Origin: Hydractinia symbiolongicarpus
Lineage: Eukaryota > Cnidaria > Hydrozoa > Anthoathecata > Hydractiniidae
Direction: 5' to 3'
Assembly: GCF_029227915.1 (NCBI RefSeq)
Contig: NC_079881.1
Location: 22,109,501 to 22,173,500, forward strand
DNA length: 64,000 bases
Below, in pieces: positions 24,832-36,605 of this stretch. The notes beneath the pieces were generated by a model, which made no database searches, was not told the DNA's origin, and worked only from the letters and a program-made list of their open reading frames with translations. The translations under genes and the position numbers were made by a program. The number at the start of each line of letters is the position of its first letter. The first letter of the stretch is position 1.

Positions 24832-25659
24832 TCAAAACCAATGTAACCACAACCTGAGAAAAAAGTGATGACAACTTTGAAGAAGCTCGGCATTTGAACA
24901 GCTGGAAAAATCATTTCCAAGCTTGCTATCTTCTTGAACCACACTGTGACATCGAAGGCACTTGAAGGATTTTTGGCTGACAGAAACGCTGGAAACAGGG
25001 AAGCTCATCTTTGTGCTCAAAGCAAAAGGAGGTGAAAGCCTTTCTATTTTGGAAGAAGATGGTATTATGTTTGTCTGGGTCGGTGAAGAGAGAATCAATT
25101 CTTGGAACTTTCGGACAACAGTATTCTGGATTTCATAAACACTACTTTGCTTCAACTTAACAATTTTGTCATTCCCAATCGAGAACAGAATAACTCCGGA
25201 GTTATCATTCCCAAAAATATCCATTTTTTTAGATGAGCCATGTATTGCCGAAACATTGTGGAAACTGCAGCATTATGCATCTACGTATCCGAAAACTGTG
25301 ACAATTCGCCGATCATAACCTTTTTCTTTAATATTTTTTATCTTTGCAACACCGGCAACATCATGTTTCATTTCCTTGTGAGTCGAGCCAACCGAGCTGA
25401 CTGTTTCAAATTGAGTGTAACGGTTCACCTCTATATCTTGCAAATTTTTGTCTTTTAAATTTGCTTTTCGTTTCACACTGGTCAATTCCACTGCTTTTTT
25501 TTTGCGATGCAGAAGTTTTAAATTTCTCACGCAAATCCATGCGAAAAGATACACCTTTGTGAGTGACTCCTTCTGTTTGTGCTGTAAAGTTGTAATACTC
25601 AGTTTTTCCAAACTTTGCTATTTTAACTGGACTCAACTCATGGATGTGACACGTTATAT
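24832..25659 (-). pseudogene. RPA-like OB-fold protein remnant
   Basis: The minus-strand sequence begins after an acceptor-like CTTCTTTATAG and reads CHIHELSPVKIAKFGKTEYY, then a region with DLREKF. The frame shifts in a run of nine A at about 25500. It continues NLQDIEVNRYTQFETVSSV and KIKNIKEKGYDRRIVTVFGYV, then shifts again near 25270-25225 into a segment ending with FKCLRCHSVV (a C-x2-C pair). The layout (two OB-fold-like stretches, then a CxxC region) resembles RPA1-like single-strand DNA-binding proteins common in invertebrate transposons. With two frameshifts it is a pseudogene. The assignment is by pattern recognition and is moderate. Confidence 0.5.
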
Positions 25660-27334
25660 CTATAAAGAAGTTAAGTGAAATGGGTAATGAAATAGGAAGG
25701 TTCAATATTCAATGAACCTAAATTGTTTCTATTTGTCAATGTTTTTTAGATACTTAGTTAGGAGAAAGTGCCACAAGTCCCTGTTTTATATATTCGTCCA
25801 TTTCGCTGCCAAGTCACGAAGAACTTTACACAAGAAATTGACCTATTCCAATTGCCACGGCTCAACGTTATCAAGCTAGGTAGGTTGAACTAATAACGTA
25901 AATTCGTCGTTTACCGTGGCAACATGAATATGGATTTGGGACTTTATGGATCTGCTATGTAAACGTTGGACTTTATACTTTAAAGAAAGAAATTCTTGAT
26001 CACCTTATGGCCGAATGAGCTTTCGTGGTCGGTTTTTTTTTGGTTTTTTTTAGAATTTTATGGATGAAAAAGCAGAATAAATTGTAAAATCAGTGAAGAT
26101 ATCACAAGTTCTTATCCAGGGTCGAGGCTTGAAGTCCAATCTTCACCCAATGGCATATAATTTCTAGCCATTATATTCGACTCAGTCACTGCTAAGCAAT
26201 AGACTTGCATTTCAACGATTTATATTTCTTTTTCAAACAATGTACTAAAACAACCATATTATATTAAAAAGAAACATCTCTAAGTATTTATACGGTGTAT
26301 ATACGGACTTTTATAAGCTTATGCTCCAAAGAATACTCACTGTTATTGTCTCTTTCTTTTTCTGTGGAGGGGTCCTTACTCTTTTTTTTCTCTGGTGTGG
26401 AGTCTAAAAAAAGGTGAGTTGGTGAGCTTTATTTGTATTGCTTAGGCGCATAAATAGACTTCTACTAGCTGAGCTAGCAAGATCTTTGTGAAGTAGCTAC
26501 ATACACACGAACCTTCAAATTTGGATACTTTCCTTGTACGGAGAGGAGGAGAGATTGAATAATTAAAAGACGGATTAAAACAGTTACTCAACAAAAATGT
26601 AGTTAATAAAAACACGTGTTTTCTTTTTTCAAGGAACCTTTCATAAAAAAATAAAATACTTTAAACACTGACAGAGGGGGCTCTGGATAGGTTTTTTGGC
26701 AGATCATCGACAACACCATATAGCTTTTCAACGTTGATTTTTAATTTTAAAAGAACAAAAAACAGCGCGTCTCTTACTTGATTTACTACTCTGTTTACGT
26801 GTTGCATGCATTTTCTTTGAATTCATGTTGGAAAAGAGCGGATAGAACTAGTTTCAAGAATTTTATGGTCCAGTGTCACAGTAAGTCTCTCTTTTGTCGC
26901 TTGAAAATACCCTCTTCGTTTTGTCTTTCAATTTGCATGTACGATATACAAATTTATTCTCGACGAGGATTTGAATTTGAAAATCACACTTTGTATATAC
27001 TGCAATATTGTTCTGCACATTTTTGTCTATCGAATGAATTTATAAATGAACTTTCCCATGCTCCCCTTGTTTTACTTAGTCACCAGGCTATGTACCAATA
27101 GTCCCGTTTTCCCAAACAATCGGCACCGGGTTTCGCCTGGAAGGTCTATTTATTCACTTTCGTTGAAATTTCTCGCCTCAAATGTGTATTCGAAAAAAAT
27201 TCAAAGCTTGCTAAGTTCCCATTATATCAGAAAACAACAGTTATCAACTGTTCACCTAAGAGTGCCGAATAGAAATAGGAATTATCAGATTCCGAAATTT
27301 TTCAGCCTGCAAGGGCTTTTCATTTACACATTTT
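25660..27334. other. AT-rich stretch, no gene
   Basis: Only short open frames without familiar domains. No terminal repeats found. Confidence 0.45.
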
Positions 27335-29302
27335 AATTACCGTCTTAAAAGCTTATACAAAAATATGAAACAGCAATAGTTTGGAAAACATCAAATTTAA
27401 ATCTAGAAAGATCAGTCATTTCTGCTGCATACCATCCACACAAAAATTTTACTTCGTTGAAAACCTTTAATATTTCAATCAAAAGTGTCAAAAAACATCA
27501 AATTTATATCTGGAAAATCAATTATTTGATTGCATACAAAATTATACACCAGATGTAAAAATTAACAGGTTAAGAACGAGAATTTTTTTTCTTAGTATGA
27601 TAATCTGTAGTGACCTTTACCAACCATTTTAAACGTAAATGTCAAAAAAGAATAATTTTGGAAACATAGTGTATATATATACGGTCCGTCTTCGCAAAAG
27701 TTTACACAAAATGTTAAACGAATCAGTTTTTGAGGAGCACATCAAAATCAACAAAAATCAGTTCATTTAGCATGTTCTATATAATGCCATTGCCCATAAA
27801 TCTTCCACAAAAAGTTTATGTAACACATCAAAATATAAAAAAATCAGGCATTATAAAAAATATAAAAAAGAAAAACGGTTTAGTCAGAACAATTAGTAAT
27901 TTTTTCATCATTGTTATACCATAGTTATAAAATTCTTAACAAAAACGTAGATCTTTCTTCCATCAATTCCATAAAAATTTGTTATTTCAGTATATTGCAT
28001 GTGGTGTTTTTTCCCACAAAAGTTTACACAAAATTTTAAAAAGCAGCAGTTTGCAACACAAACAAAAACACACACAACCTCTCGTTCTCTCATAAAGTAC
28101 AATAAAGTCAAAAACCCATGCAAATTTCCAATCTAATGTCTACAACTGTTAAAATAACCTGACATTTTACATGTAGGCTGACAAAAGTTAAACAGCATGT
28201 CAGAAACAAAACCATAAAAAAAAACTTAACACACACGCTTTAAATTCGGTAAAAAACATTATTCCACTTGTGATTTTGCATGTGGTCCCTTTGTTAAGTT
28301 ACAGGAAATGCGAAAAAAAAAAATAAAAATACATCTGCAAAAGTTCAAGTCTTTAAAGATTTTGTACGTAGCTGGCTAGCTAGCTAGCTCGTTACATCAT
28401 AACTATATTAAAAAAGAGGAATAACAATATAATTCATAGGTTAGAGCTAGCCATGGGATGAGAAGCAGGCATTGGAGGCTAACATTAGCTAGCTAACAGT
28501 AGCTAAGGCCCCCACTTAAATATACTTAAACTGGGAACACTATAGCTAAAACTAAAGCTAGCTATTTATGCTTAGTAAAACACATATAAAGAGAACAATA
28601 GTTATGCAAAAGTAATCACATTACAGAGAGCAGGAAGTTCAACAAGCCCAAAGTTTTTTCGTTTGTAAGTCATCTAACAGCAGCTTTATGTAACATTTTG
28701 AATTTTGGGGCAAACACATTAGTTACGCGCTAGGGGATGCATAAATTATTTAATAAAAGGTAAACAAATATGGTGGCTAGGTTTTTTTTTAAAAGGCGGT
28801 AAAATTTAAAACTTAAAGAACATGAGGCTTTTCTTGGAAAATTCAAGTCTGCTTGCTCCAGTGACATAAAAACTAAACGTCTGAAAACAATAAATTCCCT
28901 ACTATTTGTGAATCCACTTCAAACTCTAACCTTTAATATCAACTTCTAACTTTACTACTTTACTTCTAGCTCCAGCAACCACTTCTTACTTCAGTTCTTG
29001 GATTTTTCTTTCTCTGAATTGCTTTTTGCACCTTTTTCAAGACGAAGGGACCGTTCTTTTGTTGTTGCTTTTTCGGCGTCGAGGGACACCATTTTTCGAA
29101 AGAAAGCCGTAAAATTTGTTTCAGCAATTCAAGCTGCTCCATTGTGATCACGTGATGTAAACAAAGTAAACCCGCTATCAAAATGGATGCAACTTTTTCG
29201 GAGACTTCAAAGGAAATCTTGGCAACATGAAAGGAAAATAAAGACATCCACTTTGCCTGTCACAGACAGACGGACACACACTCTCCGTATTACTCTCTGA
29301 GA
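27335..29302 (-). mobile_element. Non-autonomous Helitron derivative, 3' truncated
   Basis: On the minus strand it starts TCTCAGAGAGTAATACGG at 29302, then GTCCGTCTGTCTGTGACAGG. It is collinear with the plus-strand element 59140-61586 down to about 27335: the segment GCATAATTTATG... near 28730, the GCTA-rich tract near 28371-28500, and the units with core TTTTGTGTAAACTTTTG near 28015 and 27695. The 3' terminal hairpin and CTAG are missing, so the 3' end is lost. The open frame at 29247-28966 is part of this repeat and recurs, broken, at 59200-59460, so it is not a host gene. Confidence 0.75.
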
Positions 29303-29637
29303 ATTTTCTGCGTGTTAAGAACGAACGTAACAGGTGACGTATGTAATGTACTCTAGCAATACAATTACTCTTTTGTTTTTTCTTATTTCGCAATTCCTTC
29401 TTTTTTTTTTCTTCTTTAAATATAAAAAGCGCGCATTTTTTATTATAAGACTCACCAGCAAAAAGATAACTAACGTGTTGTCGTAAAAATGACAGAAAAA
29501 GAAATATTTTATTCTTTTTGGTGGTTAAATAAGCAATGGTCTGTGAAATATATTTAATATCAGTAAAATTGTGAGTTTGTTTTAACAAGGAAACAAAGAT
29601 AACATCATACAAACATAACATAAAAATGCTATGTTAG

Positions 29638-30026
29638 GCTTGGTTCTCACCTCGAAAATAAAGAGCACTAAATAGCGATAAAAATTGAGCACTAACGAGC
29701 ACTCGAAAATAAGCGTCTGTTTTAAAGTGATTCACACTATAAGAAAACAATTCAAACTCTATTTCGTTATTTCGAAATCTGGTTCGGTACAAAATATTTC
29801 TGCGCGAATGTCGGCACCTATGGTCTCAAAAGAAAAGAATGAAACGAGCACTAGAATTTTCGTGCTGTTATCAAATTTTTTTGATAACAGCACTAAGCCT
29901 TAGTGCTCTTAAAACAGCACTAATGAGCGACAATGACCATTAAGGAGCGTTGAAAATGATCCTCACTTATTAAAAAACACGTGATATCGCCCGTTAGTGT
30001 TCTTTAGTGCTAGGTGAGAACCAAGC
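29638..30026. mobile_element. MITE with GCTTGGTTCTCACCT termini
   Basis: Left terminus GCTTGGTTCTCACCT and right terminus AGGTGAGAACCAAGC are perfect 15-bp inverted repeats. Just inside, both ends carry similar inverted segments (AAAGAGCACTAA at the left, TTCTTTAGTGCT at the right). It is 389 bp with no coding capacity. A target-site duplication was not evident, so the superfamily is open. Confidence 0.75.
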
Positions 30027-32187
30027 TTCTGTTATTTCAACCCCTTTGAACCCCTTAACCAAAGGTTTCGCATTCAAATAATATTTCCCTTTTAGAAGCA
30101 CTATTTTAAACATGTTGTAACTAAAATGTTCTCGTAATTGTTTTCAAATATGATTGTTATTTATATTTATATAAAGTCGTCCATGCATCTGCCAAAAGAT
30201 ATCTAGACCTGTATTACTGGGTACATTAATTCATGCCCAAGCAAGTAAAAAAGAAACAGTAGAATTAAATAAGAACAGTTGCAGTAACGTTTAAACTGTG
30301 GCAAAAAAACCCGGTTAAATTTGATTGTGAGAAATATGATTAAATGTGTTAACATTTTTTGAACGTTTCATGCTAGCATGTTAATAAGATTATCTTCATG
30401 AACGCCACTAATGATAGTTATCTGTAGGCAATCATAAAACGGAGTTAAAAAGGACGGGTCAATTAAAAAACACTTATTGGGTACGTCGCTATGACTAACA
30501 CTTCATCGCAGCTTTTTTTGCGATCGGAGGAGGTAAACATCACACTTTTATAAGAGTTTATTAATGAGAAAACACGTTTTTTCGTGATAACTTTTCTTGC
30601 CGCGTTTTGTTTTTAATGAAAAGTACACATCATTGTATCTTATTATTATTAACGTTTCCTGAAAATTTGAAATAAATTGATACGACGGAAGTTAAAAAAC
30701 TGGAGAAATCGCGCTTTCGTCTCTAACAAACTCTCATAAAAACACGATTTTTACCTCCTTTTTTTCGATATTGTAAAACGATGGAGAGCCGTAGGGACGC
30801 ATGTACAATTGAATTATCGTAAAGGTGTATTAAATAAGATCTTTGGATTGTACGTACATAGAAACGTAATTAAGTTGAAGCTATCAACTATCTATCTGTC
30901 AGAAATATTTGATAAAAGGGAGACAAACATACGATGATATAACGTAGAAAGAGAGCTGAATGGAAATGTATTAGACAATTGTATACATTTTTAATTCGTT
31001 CTTTTGTGGATGAAGCAAAGGTTAGTAATCGAAGTAAAAAACTGATTAAACGTTTATCCAGAGAACGCTAGCTAGCCAAAGAAAAGCAGGTGTGTTGTTT
31101 AAAGTATCTGGTACAAAAATGAATTTAGGTCTATAACGATTTTTTAGCTGTTTTAACTTTTTAAGCACCTTTTTTAAAAAACTGTACTCTGCAAAATGGG
31201 TCAGATGTTAAAAACATCCTTCGAATGTCCGACCTCGATATATTTGTTCCAAATATAAAAAAAAATTGCCGATAGCTATAACAACTTATATATAGCTTTA
31301 TTTTATTAAAGCAAAAAGCCTTGGTAAAAGCATTGATAATAGTATATGAAGAATATTGAGGTTAGTATTTGTCAATAAAATTAAGAACATCGAGGCTAAA
31401 ACGAAATAAACACTAGAAAACGCGAGAAAACTTTATACAAACTGTAAAATAAGTTTTTTCCGTTGTCATTGCTTTTCACGGTACAAAGTGGATGACCCAG
31501 TCAGTGTTTACATTTCGTTACGATTGTTTAAAAAAATTCTATCTTTTAATTCGAAAACGCTGCATTGTTATTATGCATGGCACGTTTGCGCTGTTTTCTT
31601 GATATATAATATCAAACTAACTGATTTTCTTGATTATAAGTTTGGGTCTGTAGGGAAATCTGTACTTTTAATATTTTGGATTGAAATATTGCGGTAGATA
31701 TACAATATACCGAAATGATTTAAGTTTTTATATTTCTCCTTTTAACATGTTGTCAACTATTGATTTTATTTATTTTGAGAAAAAAATTGGTGCTCTGCTT
31801 CAGCATTGAAAGAGTTTTGTTTATATTTTTTAGGGTTATGATTGGCTAATTTTAAACAAGAGCATTTTTACAATCGCACAAGTAGGATCTGTTTCTACTT
31901 TTTTTTGCGAGCTATCGCTGTACAATAACCCAATCACCGATTTAAATAACAACTGCGCATGCCCATATAGATTTTTTGTCTTAAAAATATGCGCAAGCGT
32001 GAAAAAAGTGTTAATGGGAATCCACATTTAGTCACCTTCGATATTATTGGAAATTTTGCATTTTTATTTTATTTTCATTTTTTTTTTTTTTTGTAGCACC
32101 TGCTTATAGTTTTAAACGTTTTGTTTCAGCGCGTAGTACAAGCAAGACACACGCAATACGGTATAAAATGGACGGATAAACAACTGG
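30027..32187. other. AT-rich intergenic DNA
   Basis: No gene recognised on either strand; open frames are all under 75 codons. No repeat shared with other parts of the window was noticed. Confidence 0.45.
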
Positions 32188-32316
32188 TCTCTATAATAAT
32201 AGTCGTACTCCGTCTGTATGTTTGTGCGCAGGAAAAGCAGTGGTGTTAAGGAAACACAGAATGTCATAAATAAAGGACGGGCGAACACGTGGATTTTTCC
32301 ACGCGGCACCGACTAA
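32188..32316 (+). mobile_element. Very short Helitron-type element (129 bp)
   Basis: It starts TCTCTATAATAATAGTCG, contains TGTTAAGGAAACACAGAAT and AAAGGACGGGCGA, then the hairpin CGTGGATTTTTCCACG, and ends CCGACTAA. It is the same family as the two tandem units at 49820-50166, but shorter. The next bases (CACTCATCTGTCACGCACAA) match the beginning of family B elements, so another element is abutted or nested here. Confidence 0.65.
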
Positions 32317-32830
32317 CACTCATCTGTCACGCACAATTGTAGCGGCGGCCTTTTTATCTTGCTATATCCTTAAAAGACTGGGGGTTTGAAATATTTCATT
32401 TTGGTATAGTAATCTGTTTATTTTTATTCATTAATAAAAAAACAATTAATATTTTTTAGAATACACATATTTTTTATTAAAAACAAAACAAAAACAATTT
32501 AAACATCGTTAAAGAGCACTAACGCCATTTTAATTACAAAACACGATTTACGTACGCTTTAAATTTCCAGCAATGACGTTGTGCATTTATTCGTGCATTC
32601 ATTTTAATATTTGTAGGTCGTTTTATGAACTTTTAGCTTTCTTAAAACTTTTTGCTCTGCATTTTACACGTTTTGTATGTTGAAATAAATATTGTCACGT
32701 GTTCTAGCTATGTATAAATCTTAAAAAAAATGAGTTTTTAAGATGTTGGCTACAAACGTAGATTTTGAGGGAACATGGCTAAGTCCTAACCAAAAGTACA
32801 AAAACAATTAATTTATTTACAAAAACTTTA
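32317..32830 (+). repeat. Family B Helitron-like fragment
   Basis: It matches the 5' half of the minus-strand element 56663-55134: GTAGCGGCGGCC near 32339, GGGTTTGAAATATTTCATTT near 32382, then ATTGTCACGTG...TAGCTATGTATAAATCTTAA near 32690. It lacks the internal tandem repeats and 3' end. Confidence 0.55.
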
Positions 32831-32869
32831 TTAAAAACTTTAAGGAAAAAGTAATCTGGAAATACAAAA

Positions 32870-34160
32870 AACAAACGTTTGTAAGGAGTAAGTCCTATTT
32901 AACAAAAAAGTTCTTAAAATCTTACACAAAATGTCAAATGTCAAATCACATAAAATAAAATAACACATAAAGAACAACGGCTTGCAAGGCGTAAAATCTA
33001 GTTGGCAGAAAGTTACAACATTGCCAGTCACAACACCGTAAGCACAGATCTATGAAAATAAGTTCTTTGTGCATTTTAAACTTTGATTTTTTTCCAACAA
33101 CAATATCGAAAGCTATAATTTGAACATTGAAATAAAATTTTAAAAAAAATATTTATTCGGTTGCATACTATCCTCTCCCGCAGAAATCTGCACAAAATGT
33201 ATAAATTAACCGTTTCACAAAACATTTTTTTTTTTGCCTAATGCTCCTCAATGTCCTTTACCAAACATTTTAAACTGAAGTTCAAAAAAGGATTAAGCAA
33301 AGAGTAAATTTCAAATCAACAAAAGTCATACTAAATGTAGAACAAAAGGTTTCTGAGGAGCAAATTAAAATATGAACAAAAATCAGTTCAATGGACATGT
33401 TCTACATTGTCTTCACCCATAAAATCTTCCACAAAATCAAATTCAACTACAGAAAAAGCAGTCATTTCAGTGCATACAAAAAAATACAATTCGAAAAGTG
33501 TAGAATATCAAATTATTTCTTCTATTATATCTACTTGCATCACGAAAGTTAAACATAAAATGTCAAAAAAAGAACAGTTTCAATTCGAACATTCAGTAAT
33601 TTTTTACCATCACCAAACACTTATTCGCACAAAAATTTTGTGAAATTCTTAGAAAATTAAAACGTGTAACTGTGGAATTTTCTTCCAGCAAAACATCACA
33701 AACAGTTGGTTTAAAGTTTAAAAAAATTTATAACACGAAATTTAAAACAAATCAACTTACACAACAGCTCACTGTGGACCCTGATTGTTTAAAAATTTGT
33801 TCTTTCAGTTCGAAACACGAACAATATAAACGGACAACCATACTATCATTTTCTGAGAATTTTTAACCACAAATGTCAAAACCCACATAAATTTCCTCCA
33901 AAATGCCAACAACCTTTGTAAAAATATCAACCATCACCCTTTTAAAAGTATATAACCTGATAATTTGCATGCTGGTTCACAAAAGTTTAACAGGATCTCA
34001 CCAACAAAACAATAAAACTAACTTCAATTAATGCCCAGCCTTTATGTTTTCTACAAAATCGTCATTTTAAAGTAAAGTTTACAGGAAACGCGAGAAAAAT
34101 TATTCCTCTTACTATCCTAAAAGTTCAATACGTCTTTAAAAGAATTCGTGTGAAACAAAC
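32870..34160 (-). repeat. Non-autonomous Helitron derivative, 3' half only
   Basis: In reverse it is collinear with 60060-61480: CTTACACAAAATGTCAAATG near 32918, CTTGCAAGGCG near 32972, CTCTCCCGCAGAAATCTGC near 33172, repeated (C)ACAAAA units, and AAAGTTTACAGGAAACGCG near 34074. The 5' 900 bp of the family is absent. Confidence 0.65.
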
Positions 34161-36427
34161 TCGTCTAAACGTGTGTTTATACTCAGACCAGCTAATAAAT
34201 TGTCTATTTTTCAACAACTGATGTAACTACTTAACCACAAGTTTAAAATTTTGTTGGTCTGCTATGTATAGTTAGCAGACACATCACACATGTGGGAAAT
34301 TTAGCCACACACGTCACATGTAAACTAGCTAGAAAAATGTAACATTTCGATACAAAAATCGGGTCTGGAAACACCACAAGAATTGTTTTTATTTGTTTGG
34401 GAAAATAACGTCCTTGTTAGAAATTGTATTATTTGCTAACTATTTTTTGGTTTACGTCAAAGCAATAAACGAGTGTGTCGATGTTGGTAATATGTCGTTC
34501 AAAAGCCACATAATCGTCATGTCCATGAATAAGAGGAGACGCAATTAACGCATGTACAAAGAAGATCTAGAGGGTGATTGAGGCCGATATTTCATCTGCG
34601 AAGCATAAGGGTTTGTAAACAGAATATCTAAATGTATTCATTCCTTCCAAAAGTGCGCATGGTTTTTTCTTTTTGCTGCGAGTTTCTTCAATTAGTTTTA
34701 TGGTTAATTTCGTATTTGTTGTGAAGGTATGATTAGATTGTTGAAAATATTTACCGTAAGGTGATATTGTATACTCTGCTATGTTTTGGCATTTACTTGC
34801 AACATTTTATTGTCGGCTCAAACATGGTTGACTATTTCTAACTCTTTAAACCCGTATATTTTTTATTAATTTGAAATCATGTTTAATTTTACTATCTCCT
34901 TCGTGTATTTAAAGTTTCCTTATCTTTATTTGGCTAGCATAGGTGGTTTCTTAAAAATTTCTTTTAAGTAACAATGAATTAGCAAGGTGTTTTATTTTTT
35001 TTAATAATTCTATAATAATTCTAAACATTTACCTTTGTTGGTTCATATGTTGCTGCAAACTTTTTTCGTTTAGATACTGTCTTTGATTTATTTTTTGGAG
35101 TTTTTTTTTCAGGAACTTAAGGCGTGATTTATTTGGTGTTTAACATAAAAAATATTAAAGTTCCTGTAGGTAGGCTTTTTCAACATCTACTCTATTATAA
35201 TAGTAAGTCTTTCTTTGTGGAACTCTCATAATATTGGTAGCTACTACCATAATTTGTAAAATATTTGAAGGAATGTTTTTAAAATTTTATAGAACTTTAC
35301 CCCTCTAAACAAGACTTTTATTTATTTACTATATTTCGCGAGTTGGAATAGAAACTTAAAATTCTACTCGTGCTTGTTAAAAAAATAAATGTAATGCCGA
35401 ATCGATGTATTTAAATTCATTAATGTTCCATTCGTTAGCGAAGTAAAAGTTCACATAAACATGTTAACGAATTATTCCTTCACATGTTTTACATGCGGCG
35501 TCATCTGCAGCACGCATTATTAGAAAGCAAAAAGATTGGTTCTTGTGTCATGTGTTTAATTTCATTTTTTTTTCTTTCTTTCTTTCTTAAATTATTTTTC
35601 TTTTATGTTATATTTTGCAAAATAGTTTTACGACTAAAGCGATACAAAACCGTTCAAGTAAGATAACCGTCTTGATTATGAGTAATTACTTTTTTATAAT
35701 GAGTTTATTTTTAATTGCTTTTTAATTTATTTTTTTTAATGACTCACTGCACATAATTTTCTAACCACTATCAGTTTGACTCTCGTGTAACTAACATCAG
35801 GAATCAGTAGTTGGTTTTGTAACCCCTTTAAAACTAAAACAAAAGTGTCTTTGTTTCTTTAAAACAGGCATGTTAACAGGAAGAGAAATTAGGTTTTAAA
35901 GATTATCATTGGTGAAAGAACAATTTGGCCTCATATTAAAGATCTCTGAAAGAAGATTTATTATTAACATCATTAAAATGCAAATTTCTAGACAGCTTTT
36001 TAGTAACTTTCATATGAAATGAACTGTATTTTTCAGAGAGCTAAGCTTAAGCTGTTAAAACTTATAGTTGAATTTGTGTTTCAGAAAAATTTGTATTTTA
36101 TTTTGGCGGAGTAAATTGTATATGACAAAAAATATCAAAAAACATTTGATATCTAATGTTTGTAGCACATTTTCATTTTTTGCAGTGAGAGCCAGAAGAA
36201 TATAGGCATAAGCGTAACCATAATCACTTACTTTTTATGAACCGTCCAATATTGGTAATAAATCGCTAAATCCTGTTTGTAGGAACAAACACGCGTAAAT
36301 TGATCGCTAAATGACACTTGTAATGAGATTAGGTAAACAAAACTCGTAAATTTTTTGAATATATTCCTGACTAATGTAGCAAGCATATTTATTTTACCAC
36401 CAGGAAATGGGAATAGTTAAGGTGCGA
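34161..36427. other. AT-rich intergenic DNA
   Basis: No gene, RNA or element recognised. A TTTC-rich tract lies near 35570-35590. Confidence 0.45.
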
Positions 36428-36605
36428 AAGGTTGCGCGTGGCCTTCTTGTTATGGAGTTCGCTTCATAATCACAAGGTCTGTGGTTCGGTCCACAGCGCG
36501 GGCATGTTAAGCAAGTGCATTTACCACAGCAACCCATGCCATGTGAGGGCAATTGGATAGGTTTTGCCGGTTTATACTTAAGGTATGCATTTCTAACACA
36601 GGACC
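36428..36605 (+). repeat. tRNA-derived SINE-like repeat
   Basis: The head resembles a tRNA gene of the elongator-Met type: GTGGCC (box A region), CTTCATAATCACAAGG as an anticodon arm with CAT, and GGTTCGGTCC (box B, 36483-36492) within a GTGG...CCAC T-stem. The acceptor stem does not close properly and the sequence runs on into a non-tRNA body (GCATTTACCACAGC...GGGCAATTGGATAGG), as in SINEs. Length and 3' end are approximate. Other copies would have to be found outside this window. Confidence 0.55.

Noticed and set aside
28966-29621. Two minus-strand open frames of 93 and 147 codons
   Set aside because: They lie in or beside the leader of a non-autonomous Helitron; the same sequence recurs broken at 59200-59460 and in the autonomous leader. 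No domain.
36428-36500. Functional tRNA-Met gene
   Set aside because: The acceptor and D stems do not pair and the sequence continues into a SINE-like body.
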